Source: Lathyrus oleraceus
Lineage: Eukaryota; Streptophyta; Magnoliopsida; Fabales; Fabaceae
NCBI RefSeq assembly: GCF_024323335.1
Contig: NC_066581.1
Coordinates: 346,708,409 to 346,772,408, forward strand
DNA length: 64,000 bases
Reading direction: 5' to 3'
The notes beneath the pieces are model-generated. The model did no database searches and was not told the origin of the DNA. It worked only from the letters and a program-made list of their open reading frames with translations. A program made the translations under genes and the position numbers. Shown piece by piece: positions 1 through 12,270 of this stretch (position 1 is the first letter of the stretch; every line of letters starts with the position of its first letter).

Positions 1-1978
1 TTCTACATGGGCTTCTACCCTTTTCATTGCTTCCTTGTGTCTTAAATCTTTGAACTGCAACAAAGTTCCCACTTTTGTCGAGAAAAATTCACAAGTCCCT
101 AAATTACCTTCGTCGAGAATCCTTAACCGAATCTTGTAATATTGGTGTCGAACCATGTTTCAATTACTTACGCTTAGCCTATGTATTTATCTCACCCCTT
201 TTTTCCTCTTGGACTTTTAACCATGGAGAAATGTATTGTATCTTATATCACTTTTACTACACTCTTTATATGTTGGGATAAAAGAAGTTTATTTTAAAGG
301 ATAAATGTTTGTTTTTTTATAATAATTTAAGTATATCAAAAAACATAATCATTTATTCAACAATGAATAAATTATATCATCTAGAGAAGAATTGCATCCC
401 CAAAAGAAAAAAGGTTATGTTTACCGATGCTTTTGGTAAACAATCACAACTTTTAATACACTTATATGATTAAACTCGAAAAATATCATATGACATATTG
501 TGTAGAAACGGTTTGAGAAAAATTGTTCATGCTTAACCACTCACTGTTTGATTGTAAACAATTTGAGGAAAATATCAGAAAGTATAAATGTGTAATTGTT
601 AGAAGATTAAGGAAATGATAAAAGAAATGAAGTGAAATGCTTAAGTTAAAAATGGGGAGCATATTTATATATTTTCTCATAAATTCACTATCTTTTTAAC
701 TTGGATGTTAGAATTCTATAGAGACTAATAATGAAAATTGTGAACGCTTGTTACAGAGAGTAAATCAACTTATATACAAGTACATCAGTAACCATGGAAA
801 ATGGTAAAATCTCCCGCATTTGACATGTATAGTGCTACATGACCTTCTATCCTCTTCATTGCTTCCACGTGTCTTCAATCTTTGAACTGCAACAAAATTG
901 CCAGTTTTGTCAAGAAAAATTTACAAGTCCTTCAACTATCTTTGTCGAGAATCCTTAGTCGAATCTTGTAATCTTGGTGTCAAACCATGTTTCAATTACT
1001 TGCGTTTAGCCTATGTATTTATCTCACCCCCTTTTTCCTCTTGGACTTTTAACCGTGGAGAAATGTATTGTATCTTATATCACTTTAACTACGCTTTTTA
1101 TATGTTGGGATGAAAGAAATTTATTTTAATGGATAAATATTTGTTTTTTTATAGTAATTTACATATATCATAAATACATAATCATTTGTTCAACAAAGAA
1201 GAAATTGTATCATCTAGTGAAGAATTGCATCCCAAAAAAGAAAAAAAGGTTATGTATATCGATGTTTTTGGTAAACAATCACAACTTTTAATTCACTTAC
1301 ATGATTAAACTCGAAAAAATCATATTAAATATTGTAAAGAAACGGTTAGAGAAATATTTTTCATGCTTAACCAGTCAGTGTTTGAATGTAAATTTTTTGA
1401 GGAAAATATCAGAAAGTATAAATGAATAATTGTTAGGAGATAAAGGAAATGATAAAATAAATGAAGTAAAATGCTTAAGTTAAAACTGGGGAGCTTATTT
1501 ATATATTTTCTCAAAAATTCACTATCTTTGTAACTTGGATGTTAGAATTCAATAAAGACTAATAATGAAAATTGTGAATGCTTGTTACAGTGATTAAATC
1601 AACTTATATAGAAGTACATCAGTAACCATGGAAAACGGTCAAATCTCTAGCATTTGACATGTATAGTGCTACATGGCATTCTATCCTCTTCATTGCTTCC
1701 ATGTGTCTTCAATCTTTGAACTGCAACAAAATTCACACTTCTGTCGAGAAAAATTCACAAGTCCTTAAACTACCTTTGTCGAGAATCCTTAGCCGAATCT
1801 CGTAATCTTGGTGTCGAACCATGTTTCAATTACTTGCGCTTAGCCTATGTATTTATCTCACCCCTTTTTCCTCTTGGACATTTAACCGTGTAGAAATGTA
1901 TTGTATCTTATATCACTTTTACTGCACTCTTTATATTTTTGGATGAAAAAAGTTTATTTTAAAGGATAAATGTTTTGA
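1..1978. repeat. ~833-bp tandem (satellite-like) repeat, 2.4 copies
   Basis: The same block recurs with starts near 1, 833 and 1668; the shared landmark TTTGAACTGCAAC lies near 49, 881 and 1715, giving a period of 832-834 bp. Copies differ by scattered substitutions and small indels, by eye roughly 5-10%. The first copy is cut by the window edge and the third stops near 1978 inside the monomer. Short reading frames recur at the same place in each monomer, but they diverge and resemble no known protein, so I do not call genes. It could be a small satellite array or tandem repeats from a retroelement UTR. Confidence 0.85.
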
Positions 1979-2081
1979 TCTTTTGAAAATTGAAGATGAA
2001 TTTTCAGAGATGCCACATGGAAAAATAAATGATGTGGCATAAAATAAATTGAAGTGTCGTAAGATAGTTTGATACATTGGA

Positions 2082-2147
<66 letters not shown>

Positions 2148-2509
2148 TCCACATATGAGAAATTAAATGATGTGGCACAAAAGAAGTTAAAGTGTTGCAA
2201 GATAGTTTGATTCACAAAAAAATCAAATATTTGGCCTTTTGTTCTTTTTCATTTAAACCTTTGTTAAAATCAATTCACCAACTTCTTTGTAATTTTTTCC
2301 ACGAACTACGGGGTTTTGATCCCTCATTTTTATGTTGGTACGTAGGCATAAGATCAAAGGTCTTGTCAAACACAAAAATATAATCAATGAATTTTTTTCT
2401 CATCCCCACACTCTTTATTTTATCAAACATCATTTAGACCAAAAAAAAATATGCACTCAAAAAGGGCTCCCTAGGAGTACCTAGGACACTTTGGGTGATA
2501 ATACCTTCC
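1979..2509. repeat. Paired ~65-bp repeat around a (TA)n tract, then a fragment of an older LTR
   Basis: Two copies of a ~65-bp sequence (about 2010-2074 and 2145-2212) share the core AAATGATGTGGCA and the end GATAGTTTGAT. They flank a (TA)n microsatellite at about 2086-2134. From about 2461 the text (CCTAGGAGTACCTAGG, then GATAATACCTTCC) resembles the conserved 3' part of Tat/Ogre-type LTRs; compare GGTGCTAATACCTTCC at 55067. The next LTR therefore seems to have landed in an older LTR. No gene seen. Confidence 0.6.
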
Positions 2510-2790
2510 TGTCATACCCCAATTTTGTCCGGGCATTTATAAACTTTCATAAATTCGATTTTATTTTCAGTTTGCATCAACTGTATAGCATGACATGCAT
2601 TTCATCGTGAATAATACCTAAAAATATCAGTCGGAATAAACTCTCGGATATACAGACAAAAGGGACATTCTTTTATGTTTTGAAGGATTTTATTAATTCT
2701 CGTACATGGATCGGCTAGTTCTGATCAGATCATATCAGACATTCTACATTTGACAAGTTAACCACACCACTTGAAGTCGTAGATTTTAAT

Positions 2791-3065
2791 TTTTACTAAA
2801 TGGCCGAAGCCGATTGGGCCAGAGGTTTCATTAAATGTTACCCGGTCAAAGCCAATTATGCCAGAGGCTTTAAGTGCGCTTGGACTTTAGTTAGGCCAGA
2901 GGTTTTATTAAATTTTACTCGATCGAAGTCGATTTTTCCTGAGGCTTCAAGTGCACTTGGACTTCAGTTATGCCAATTTTTTTATTAAACGTTATCCGGT
3001 CGAAGCCGATTAGACCAGAGGTTTCAAGTGCGCTTAGACTTCAGTTAGGCCAGAGATTTTACTAA
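2791..3065. repeat. Minisatellite inside the left LTR
   Basis: Diverged units carry GGTCGAAGCCGATT and GGCCAGAGGTTT cores, with landmarks near 2801, 2843, 2921 and 2998. Spacing is about 40 or 78 bp. The 62-residue reading frame across it is a by-product of the repeat. Confidence 0.65.
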
Positions 3066-5288
3066 ACCCAATTTTTCCCTTCATTCAATAAATTAATACA
3101 GTTATCATGACATTTGCATCACCTATACATCATAACATGTATTTCATCTTGCATAATGCCTAAAATGTCAACCAGAGTAATTTTTTGGATCTACAGGCAG
3201 ACTGATGAATCAGTTTTCAAATATGCTTCAAAATAACGGCAAAAGATTTCATTCTCCAACTTGTAGACATCAGTTTTATTAATCTATGGTTCGCGTAGTT
3301 TAATCTGTTGTGCTCGATTTATTTTTCAGATAAGTTTTCAGTCACATTTTAATCCGTCTGATTGTTTTAACCAGACATTTTCCAATTCAAAATCTGACAA
3401 AAACCTGTATGTTTTCAAGAAGTTTATTTCGCACCGATCATTTTGGTGCATTCAATTTAATTTTTCGAGGACTTTTGCGCCCGATTTTTATTCATTTTAA
3501 ATCCATTTATTTTTATTCTTTTGTCAAAAGATTCAGAAATATTAAATAGGATTGTCCATGTCACCATTTTTATTTTATCATAGATATTTTTAAAGAGGTG
3601 AATTTTTATTTCCTTTAATTAATTTAATTTGTTGTTGGTAAGTTAAAGCATCTAGAAGGAGCAATTTTGTCATTTTAAATTAGTTGTGTGACAACTCTTT
3701 AGAAAATTGAAAAAATATTTTCCATTTAAATGTCAGCAAAATATACTCATGAATAAACAATAATTTTTCTCTCTCACAAGTAAGCTGCCCCAACGGTTCT
3801 CTCTTCCTCTCACGTAACTAGCAAGGATAAAAAGTCTGATCATTTAATGATACCCTCTCTCCACACATTTCAACATGTGATTGGTGGAAAGGATTTTTCA
3901 AATTTTGAGTATATGCACTAAAAAACAAAAAGAGAATGGGAATAAAAGGGGTTTACACACAAACACGAGAGATACAATTGACTGAGGATTCTCAATGGTG
4001 AATGGTTTTTCTGAAAAAGAAACACTCCCCCCTATTAATCTCCCCTTCCCTCAAATATACTCTCTCAGAACTTGAAATAAAAGACAACTTCTTCTTCGTG
4101 ATAAACAAAACCCCTGTTGTGGCTTCCTTCTGCTCACCATCATCAACACTTTCCCAGCTCCAAAAAGTCATCCCCTGTTAACCTCCTCTTTGTTCGTCTC
4201 AGGCCACCATAACACTCACCCACCGCTCAAACATTCTCACTCCCAAAATGTTTTCGTGTCACATATCTCCATGACACGACACTTGCAACTCCAATTCCAC
4301 TACATCATTGCTCACCAAAATCCATTCCAACCATGACAATATCCCTTCACATGAAACTCAAACTCTATAACTCAAACCTTCTAACCACCCACAACAAAGC
4401 TCACAGATCCATTTCACCTCATCTATGACCTCCTTCAAACCCTCTTCAACTGCAAGTTGCTCAGTCTTTATCATCATTACCGTGTGCAGCAACGCTCGAC
4501 ACTTTAAGCTCAGTACGCAAAGCAATCGAATGTGTGGCGAGATCAACATTATTCATTGAGGTTAAAGGGGTGTTTCAATTCTGTTAACTTTTTTTATCTT
4601 ATTCCAACTCTGTTTCGATTTTTCTATTTGCGTGTATCATGTCGGTATATTTAGTCTTATTATTTTTTATGGTTGATATGTATGCTACAAAGTTTGTTTT
4701 TGTTTTGCTTTCAAAGTGTTATGATTTTTGTATGTCTCAGTTTTATTTCGATTTTAGTAAGCTTTTTCTGTGTTAATATCATGCCATGTTTGTTTTATTG
4801 GAAAGATTATTACATAATGTTCAATCGATGGAGCCTTTCATGCTCGATTTTTCCCGATGGTTTTGCTGTTCTTTTTGAACTTGGACTTTCATTTATCAGT
4901 TTTGTTTTCATCATGTGTGAACCAGGAATTTGATTCTGAGCTTGTTTTCCATTTGTTTTAATTTGTTTTTTTGCTGGAGCGGTTCTTTTGCATTCCTATT
5001 TCCTGCACATTGGTTTTCTATTCAAAAACGCTATTGGTTGTGTTAATACTTTAGCTACTTTATTCATTTCCTTTTATGTTTGTTCAGAAGAAAGATAATG
5101 AAAGAGATAGCTAAAAAATACAGAATTAAGAGAGGTGGAGTGTCAACTGTTTTTGTTTAGGACTGTGTTAATTAAGTTCATTTTTTATAAAATATATCTC
5201 ATGTGTCTGACTACAGTCGATTATGTTCTTTTTGTCTAAATTTTGAAAAAAAGTTAACAACTTATAAATTACTGCTATTATTATTATA

Positions 5289-5320
5289 ACTAGTAAAGGA
5301 CCCGTGCGTTCGCACGGGTC
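5289..5320 (-). other. Helitron 3' terminus with hairpin
   Basis: Positions 5299-5308 (GACCCGTGCG) pair perfectly with 5311-5320 (CGCACGGGTC) around a two-base loop. On the minus strand the hairpin is followed after 10 nt by the terminal CTAGT. This is the rolling-circle termination structure known for plant Helitrons. Confidence 0.92.
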
Positions 5321-5369
5321 GCGCAAATGCAATAATTTATTTAAAAAAAATTAAAATATAATATATTTT

Positions 5370-5376
<7 letters not shown>

Positions 5377-5442
<66 letters not shown>
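5377..5442. repeat. (TA)n microsatellite in the Helitron
   Basis: About 66 bp of uninterrupted alternating T and A, just inside the Helitron 3' end. Confidence 0.95.
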
Positions 5443-5444
<2 letters not shown>

Positions 5445-6140
5445 TTGGATCAACGTACACAAATTTATTGCATAAGAGTTTTTTTTAATGTAATGGATGT
5501 TAAATGATCAATAAATGGGTTCAAAAAATTTCCACAAATAACTTTTTTCAGTTTGGGACATAATAAAGTAAAACATTATTAATTTATAGTAATATAATTT
5601 GCTTAATTTTTTTGTACTATATTAAGGAAATAATCAAAAAATATAATACAAAAATATTTTTACAATTTATTGATATATTGATATATAATAAACATTCCAT
5701 TGTTAATGTTATGAATAAACATTCCATTTATCATTGAGATTTTGGACATAAGAAATAAAAATATATTTATTTAGTAATGGATGAAATTTTCCAATCTGTT
5801 ACTAATTTGAGGTATAAAAGCGCAAATATTAACCTTCATAATAAATGATTATTTAACCAAAATACATAAACCATGTAAAAGAAATACCAGAACCTCATTT
5901 TTTTAAAATATAGTAATGAATACTACCAAATGTTGAAATTAATTGCAATTGATACAGTAAGGTTTAAATGCAACAAAAGATATTGAAACAAAAGGTTCAC
6001 AATTTTAGTTAAAATTGTGAGAAATAAGTCCAACAACAAAAATGATTTAACTTCGTACAATTCTTTGGTCCTTAAAAAACTGGGTTTATATAAAACCTGC
6101 CTGCAACCTTTTAGGAAGTGATGATTCAAAACCTGCCCGC

Positions 6141-6253
6141 AACCTTAAAAAACTACAATAATAACTAATTTGATTTCAGGATATTGATTTCATTTTAGAA
6201 TGATAAGATTGCAACAACAATAAAATAACGGTAATATTTTTTAGTAGTATAAA
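6141..6253. repeat. Direct repeat, copy 1 (partner 10968-11078)
   Basis: About 112 bp at 6141-6253 and 10968-11078 are nearly identical. Both run from AAAAAACTACAATAATAA to AGTAGTATAAATAG, with about four differences. The partner lies ~110 bp inside the Helitron 5' end. The repeat may mark an internal duplication or an earlier Helitron nested in the same place. Confidence 0.8.
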
Positions 6254-7509
6254 TAGGTAATTTATTTTATCACATTTTTCACTCACATCTAGTCTAAATT
6301 TGACCAATTTATTTTATTTAATTTTAATTTTTTTGTGTACACATTTCATTTGAAAATGAACCTCAATCAACATAACACATGCTCCAATTTTATGCAAAAT
6401 GATGGAAGTCCTCTTTGTATCCCAAATCAACAAAACACCCCATATTTTGGAAATCCACCTCTTATTCCAAATCCACACCATAATTCAAGATTTCAAAATT
6501 CTCTTTTTATCCCAAATCCATAAAATAATTCACCCATTGGAAATTACTCATATCATACATCACCTTACCCAATGAAAAACTCTCTTTTAATGTATTTTGA
6601 TATATTTGAATCAATTTTTTAATTATATTTTATATAATATATAGTGGGATTCAGTGTGGTCCATTTTCTTAGCCCACTTTAATTATTTACAATCATTTTC
6701 TTGTACAACTAAATGTATAAAGAATTGATATTCTTATTGATTTATTACAAATCATGCATAACATTAATTATCTTACGGCTGAATTATTTTAATACTCCAC
6801 TGACCTAGCCAATAGAAAGGAGGCAGTGGACATAATTATTCATTTCAACCCCCAACTATATTTTGTCAAATAAATAATTTAAATATGTTGAGTTATAATA
6901 CTATATATGATGACGTGAGATTGGTAAAAAGTATAGTTGCATGCTTAACTTAATCATTTCAAACAAACAATGTAGATTTTCCATTACCAATCAAAAGACA
7001 ATTCACTGTATATGATAATTATACTTTGTTTTTTTTATAAATCCTTAATTCAGTTGAATGCAAGATTCAAACATTGCTCCAATATTTCTGAACTACCTGC
7101 AATTTTAACATATGTATTAGACTTTGAATAATTTCACACACATGAATTAAATACTCATTATCATCCTTTAAACCATACATGAAATATAAATGTCAATTGT
7201 AATCCCACAAAATAAACTCTTCAAAATACTTATTTTTTAAATATTTTTTATTAATTTGGTTTAATAAATTATTTTATTATTTTATTTTTTTTCAACCAAT
7301 TTGATAATATTAATTTTAACATTCTATACATTATTTATCATAGAAAATTATTATGTTAACAAATGAAGATACTTACTGCGGAAGTTTCCAAATTTTCTTT
7401 GTTAGGGACCAACTTTGCATATTCAGTTTTAGACTGATTCTGCACATTGAAACATCGAATATTTATTATACTTGTTAAATGTTTGAATAATACATGAATT
7501 AAGTGAATA
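6254..7509. other. Helitron interior, no gene recognised
   Basis: AT-rich sequence downstream of the RPA-like reading frame. A short frame at 6335-6523 has a proline- and asparagine-rich degenerate repeat (two near-copies of FIPNP/LIPNP) with no recognisable domain; I do not call it a gene. Confidence 0.4.
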
Positions 7510-9546
7510 TTATACGTCTTCTACTATGTAGTCATTTTCAATCTCTTTAACAAAGGCTTCATCATCACAAAGCTTCCAAACAGACGCTTGGGAAAACGTT
7601 GGTCGTACCTTAACTCTAAAAGCCATTTTCTTATTCAACAACATTTCAAGCTCATCAGGATAAACCATTGGATCATCTTCTCCATTCTAATGGAAAAATA
7701 AAATATCAACCATGAGTGATAATCTGAACTTTACAACTCGATAAACTATTAACATTTTAACTTATGTATAACAATGTACCTCCACCATAGAGTTATGCAT
7801 AAATTCAGCAGTCATTCCAAGTATAGCAGCACATTCGGAATCCCAGAATACAAATCGATATTTTGATTCACCATTGCTAACATATATCTCAATCTTGTAC
7901 CTATAGTATTTTAAACGAAGAAAATAATATGATTAATAACAAATCCATTACCAAATTTATTTGCAATTCATCTAGATTATATGTACCTTGGTATAGGTTG
8001 TTCGACTTTTTGCCCACATGAACATTCATAAGCTTTTTCAGGATTAGGTGCCTTCGAAGAACACCTTGTGCAGCCATAATAAAACCATCCATACTTTGAG
8101 ACAGCAAATTTCAATGTGGTTGCTACAGTAACACATAAAGTTTCCTAAAAGCAAATAAAAAATGATATTAATTTCAAAAAGCAAACAATATAATTGTAAT
8201 ACTAAAGATAAATTCGGCTCTATAGTATTCAACTTACATGTTTGATTTCGCAGAACTGACTTAAGGACATACATTTCGCATTATGAACAAACCTTTCTAC
8301 TGGCGAATACTGAGAACCACCAGACCAATTAGAAAGAGATTTTGCAGATTGAGTAGGCTTTTCCTTCTGTTCATTAGTAGGAAACCTATAGAAATAAGAT
8401 TGTTTTTGAAATTAAAAATTATGTATAATAATCTGAATATAAATAAATAAATAAAATCCATACTTAGACATAAAATCTTGAATTTCAGGGATGTCTTCAT
8501 TTATCAACAATTTGGAACCACTCCATGCATTTGACACTGTAAATTGTATAATTAATATAAAAATTATTGAACGTATAATGAAAAATACAAATCAGCTATG
8601 TATTTATAAAGTCTGATAGTGTAATACATTGGCCATCTTTTACCATTGCATGAGTGAGCAGAATTACAATACCTCCATTGTTTTTAGGATCATTGTAGTA
8701 AGCCAAAAATTTTGATCCATAGATTTCCCATAAATTGCAATTTATGCAATTACCCCTATTTTGCAATATAAATAAACAATATTATATGATGGGATTCAGT
8801 GATGCAAAATATATAAATTTATCAAACACATAAGTTATGAAAACAATGTGCATTACTTCAAATCTTTCAGCACAACAGAAACAACAACTTTCTTCCCCGG
8901 AGTGTTGGATTGGATATGGTTTATCTCACTAACAGCACCAATAATATCTACATTAAAGTAAGGTTCATTATTGAATGTGTTTGCAAATATATAAGTTATA
9001 TAAGTTATAATAGAATTTAAATTACCTTCTAGTCTATCGGTTTTGCATTTGCCTTGAAGTATCTCACCAAAATCTTTAAAGAAATATCCTTTAGGTGGAA
9101 TATTTTGAAGTTCGATTGCCTTCATTGTGGTACCACCAAGAAACACAATTTTTTTTGAATGATCACATACCTTCCACTGAAAATCATTATTATAGACACT
9201 GCCATTGTTTATAATGTAGGTCATATTCTCCTTAATGACCTCTTTCCATTTCAGTAAATGGTCATGACGAATAAGGACCTGAATCCGATCACCCTAACAA
9301 AATGAAAATAATCTTCTTTTTATATGTTATACAAAAAAGCATTTTGTTGTAATTACTAACTATAATACAAAAATCTATACTTCAAAAAAGAAAAGCAATT
9401 TACCAAGGAATCCATAACAATCATCTCCAAATGTTCAATACCCTTATTATTCACAACACTCCAAACATCCATTATTCGAACAGCAAGACGTCAAGTTTCT
9501 TTTGAGTCATTGATGTCTTTCACAGAATCAACCTTTCTACTCATTT
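7510..9546 (-). pseudogene. Replication protein A large-subunit-like gene, broken, Helitron-borne
   Basis: RPA large subunits bind single-stranded DNA through OB folds. RPA-like genes are a known passenger of plant Helitrons, where they may assist rolling-circle transposition. Reading minus, the frame starts at 9546 (MSRKVDSVKDI), continues with an OB-fold-like part at 8853-9224, and has a later exon (about 7985-8150) with zinc-finger residues in the pattern YYGCTRC...YECSCGQ. Further exons lie at about 7781-7900 and 7510-7690, the last ending IVEDV and stop. Exons are separated by AT-rich introns. A TGA at 9491-9493 replaces the codon after KET, where the family usually has tryptophan, so the first exon is broken. 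Exon limits are approximate. It could be a captured host gene rather than an original Helitron gene. Confidence 0.8.
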
Positions 9547-9710
9547 TCACTGAAAAAAAATTCAAAAATTAATGTAACTGCAAATTTAGATGACTATAAA
9601 ATTACAAACCTAATAACCTGGAAAAAAAGAGAGTATATAAATTTGATAGAGGTGTGTGGCAAAATGCTGAAAAGGATCCAACCTTTGATGTTACACATAT
9701 ATAACATCGT

Positions 9711-10920
9711 TTTGATTGTATAATTATATGTTATTAAATTATAACTTTAAATTAAAAATAACTATTTCATATAGTTGATTAATATTAATTGAGTAATTTA
9801 ATGTTATTGTTAATTTACCTACCAATTAATTATTATTATTGTTATTATTATTATTGATATTTACCCGTCATATATGATAAGAATATTTTTAAAATTTAAA
9901 TAGTATATTTATTATTTGATTTAATTGATTTAATTGAGATCCAAACTCTATAAATTAAAATCGGTTACTTATTATGAACAATAATATAGGGTCATTTCAA
10001 TGTCAATCTATTATTAATTGAATTTTACATAGATGTAATTTTGCAATAACACGCTGGCATATTGAATCTTATACCGCTGTTATCTTTGCACTAACATATT
10101 TTATCCTTTCAACAGAATAATTATAGTAAATACGTACATTCTGTATACCGAATTATAATAAAAATGTATTAAAATCAAAAGTAATAAAACTGTTTACAGT
10201 AAATAAAAATATAGTCTAATTTCTTCATGATCATAAATATTTAAAGAAAAATTTATTGAAATAAAAAATCAATAATAAATCAAAAGTTGAAATAAATGCT
10301 AATGACACAACATATATTTAAAATTTTATTTGATATATTTTTGTATAATAAATAAATTAGTAATAAGTAAATGAATAATCAAATAGAATAGAATTTTAAG
10401 ATGTTATTCTATATTTTTATTTACTGTAAACAGTTTTATTGCTTTTGATTTTAATATATTTTTATTATAATTCGGTATACAGAATGTACGTATTTACTAT
10501 AATTATTCTGTTGAAAGGATAAAATATGTTAGTGCAGAGATAACAGCGGTATAAGATTCAATATGCCAGCGTGTTATTGCAAAATTACATCTATGTAAAA
10601 TTCAATTAATAATAGATTGACATTGGAATGACCCTATATTATTGTTCATAATAAGTAACCGATTTTAATTTATAGAGTTTGGATCTCAATTAAATCAAAT
10701 CAAATCAAATAATAAATATACTATTTAAATTTTAAAAATATTCTTATCATATATGGCGGGTAAATATCAATAATAATAATAACAATAATAATAATAATAA
10801 TTAATTGGTAGGTAAATTAACAATAATATTAAATTACTCAATTAATATTAATCAACTATATTAAATAGTTATTTTTAATTTTAAAGTTATAATTTAATAA
10901 CATATAATTATACAATTAAA
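9711..10920. repeat. Long inverted repeat, arms ~505 bp, loop ~193 bp
   Basis: Positions 9711-10215 are the reverse complement of 10409-10920 with about a dozen differences by eye (~97% identity). The spacer is 10216-10408. It lies 165 bp upstream of the RPA-like start codon, inside the Helitron. No terminal target duplication was evident, so I cannot say whether it is a foldback or MITE-type insertion or an inverted duplication of Helitron sequence. Confidence 0.9.
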
Positions 10921-10967
10921 TATTCATTTTGTCATTTAAAGAAAATCAAGTAACGATAATATTTGGC

Positions 10968-11078
10968 AAAAAAACTACAATAATAATTAATTTGATTTCA
11001 GAATATTGATTTCATTTTGGAATGATAAGATTGCAACAACAATAAAATAACGGTAATATTTTTTAGTAGTATAAATAG
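10968..11078. repeat. Direct repeat, copy 2 (partner 6141-6253)
   Basis: Near-identical partner of the 112-bp block at 6141-6253, here just inside the Helitron 5' terminus. Confidence 0.8.
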
Positions 11079-11729
11079 AGTTTAGTACGAAATTACTTAT
11101 AGGAACATGAAAGTAGTTGTATTATAGATTGTAATTAGGGTAATTAAGTAATTATGGTGGTAATTAACTTTTATATATTAAAAGTAGATTAGTATTTATC
11201 ATTAGTCATGGCTACTGTTAAAATATAATTTGAACTCTAGACTTGTAAAAGAAATTTCATACGTGAGTTTTTTTAGAATTGTTAAGTTTAGATTTTGTTT
11301 TACTATATTAATGATATATTAATACGTGAGTTATTTTTTAGAATTATTAAGTTTATATTTTGTATTACTATATTGATATATTGAAAATATTGTGTTATGT
11401 TTAATTGGGTCCTTTTTGTAACTATGTGGTTCTTTGTCATAACCATTGAGTTTTTCTCATTACTTTTTTTGGTAACTCTAGTCCATTAGAGTAAATGGTA
11501 ATAATTGGGTTGTTCTAAAATCAATTTGAGTTTTTTATCATCAATTTTTAGAAATTTTAAAGTTAGAGACTTTCAAAAATTCCAAGACGTCTCGACTAAA
11601 CTTTTTCCAAATCAAATCAGGTTATATCGAATCATTTTTAAACAAATATGACCAAACCTCGATCAAGCATCGAGTGGTTTTTTTCTTAAAATTAAATGCA
11701 ATATCAAATCTTTTTTTTTATAAATAAAC

Positions 11730-12270
11730 TCGGAAGAAGAGGACTGTTGGAATCTAGCATTCCAACAAAACCCTCGAATTATCGGTCTTGAGGCACATGC
11801 CTTGGGATAGCCATTCATTTTTTTCTTTCATTCCAATTTCATTCAATTTCAACTATTTTCAAAAACCATTTTCAAATTAAGGAAATCAAACCTCAATTAA
11901 TACCGAGTTGATTTTTCCCAAATCAAATGTAATAATTAACAACTTTTTCTAAACAAATGTGAAAGAAGAGGACCGTTGGAATCTAGCATTTCGATGGGAA
12001 CCCTCGAATGATAGGTCCTGAGCCTCGCGTTTTAGGTTAACCATTCATTACTTTCTTTCGTCCCTAAAACACTTTAATTAACTTAGACAAACTTAGGGAC
12101 ATTGGGATCAAGCATTCTGATGCAACTCTTTGAACAATTGATTCTTATCAAGCGTTCGTTGTCCATCAAATAATTTGCTTAATTAACCTTGAATGAAAAT
12201 GGACCATTGGAATCTAGCATTACGGTGGAACCTTGAATGATTGATCCCGAGGCTTAGGTCTCGTTCTCAT
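11730..12270. repeat. Diverged repeats within the LTR
   Basis: Four units near 11745, 11970, 12095 and 12200 share the order TTGGAATCTAGCATT, then a CTCGAATGAT-like motif, then CCTGAG/CCCGAGGC. The same four occur in the other LTR copies (23455-23970, 43726-44240). They look like old internal duplications of the LTR. Confidence 0.6.

Larger units (their letters stand above)
5289..11188 (-). mobile_element. Helitron, 5.9 kb, non-autonomous
   Basis: Read on the minus strand it starts at 11188 with TCTACTTTTAATATATAAAA and ends at 5289 with CTAGT. The end is preceded by a 10-bp-stem hairpin 10 nt upstream. It sits between a flanking A (5288) and T (11189), as expected for Helitrons, with no target duplication. 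The duplicated LTR copies supply the empty site at 22898/22899 and 43170/43171, confirming both ends apart from a small indel at the left flank. The only coding matter seen is a broken RPA-like gene; there is no Rep/helicase. It also contains a (TA)n tract, a 111-bp direct repeat and a long inverted repeat. Confidence 0.9.

Noticed and set aside
2800..2988. 62-residue frame with repeated ARGF/GFK words
   Set aside because: Product of the LTR minisatellite; no start context or homologous family.
11079..11079. Helitron 5' end at TCTATTTATACTACT (minus strand)
   Set aside because: The following base is G rather than T and the empty-site comparison extends the inserted sequence to 11188, where TCTACTTTT and a flanking T fit better.
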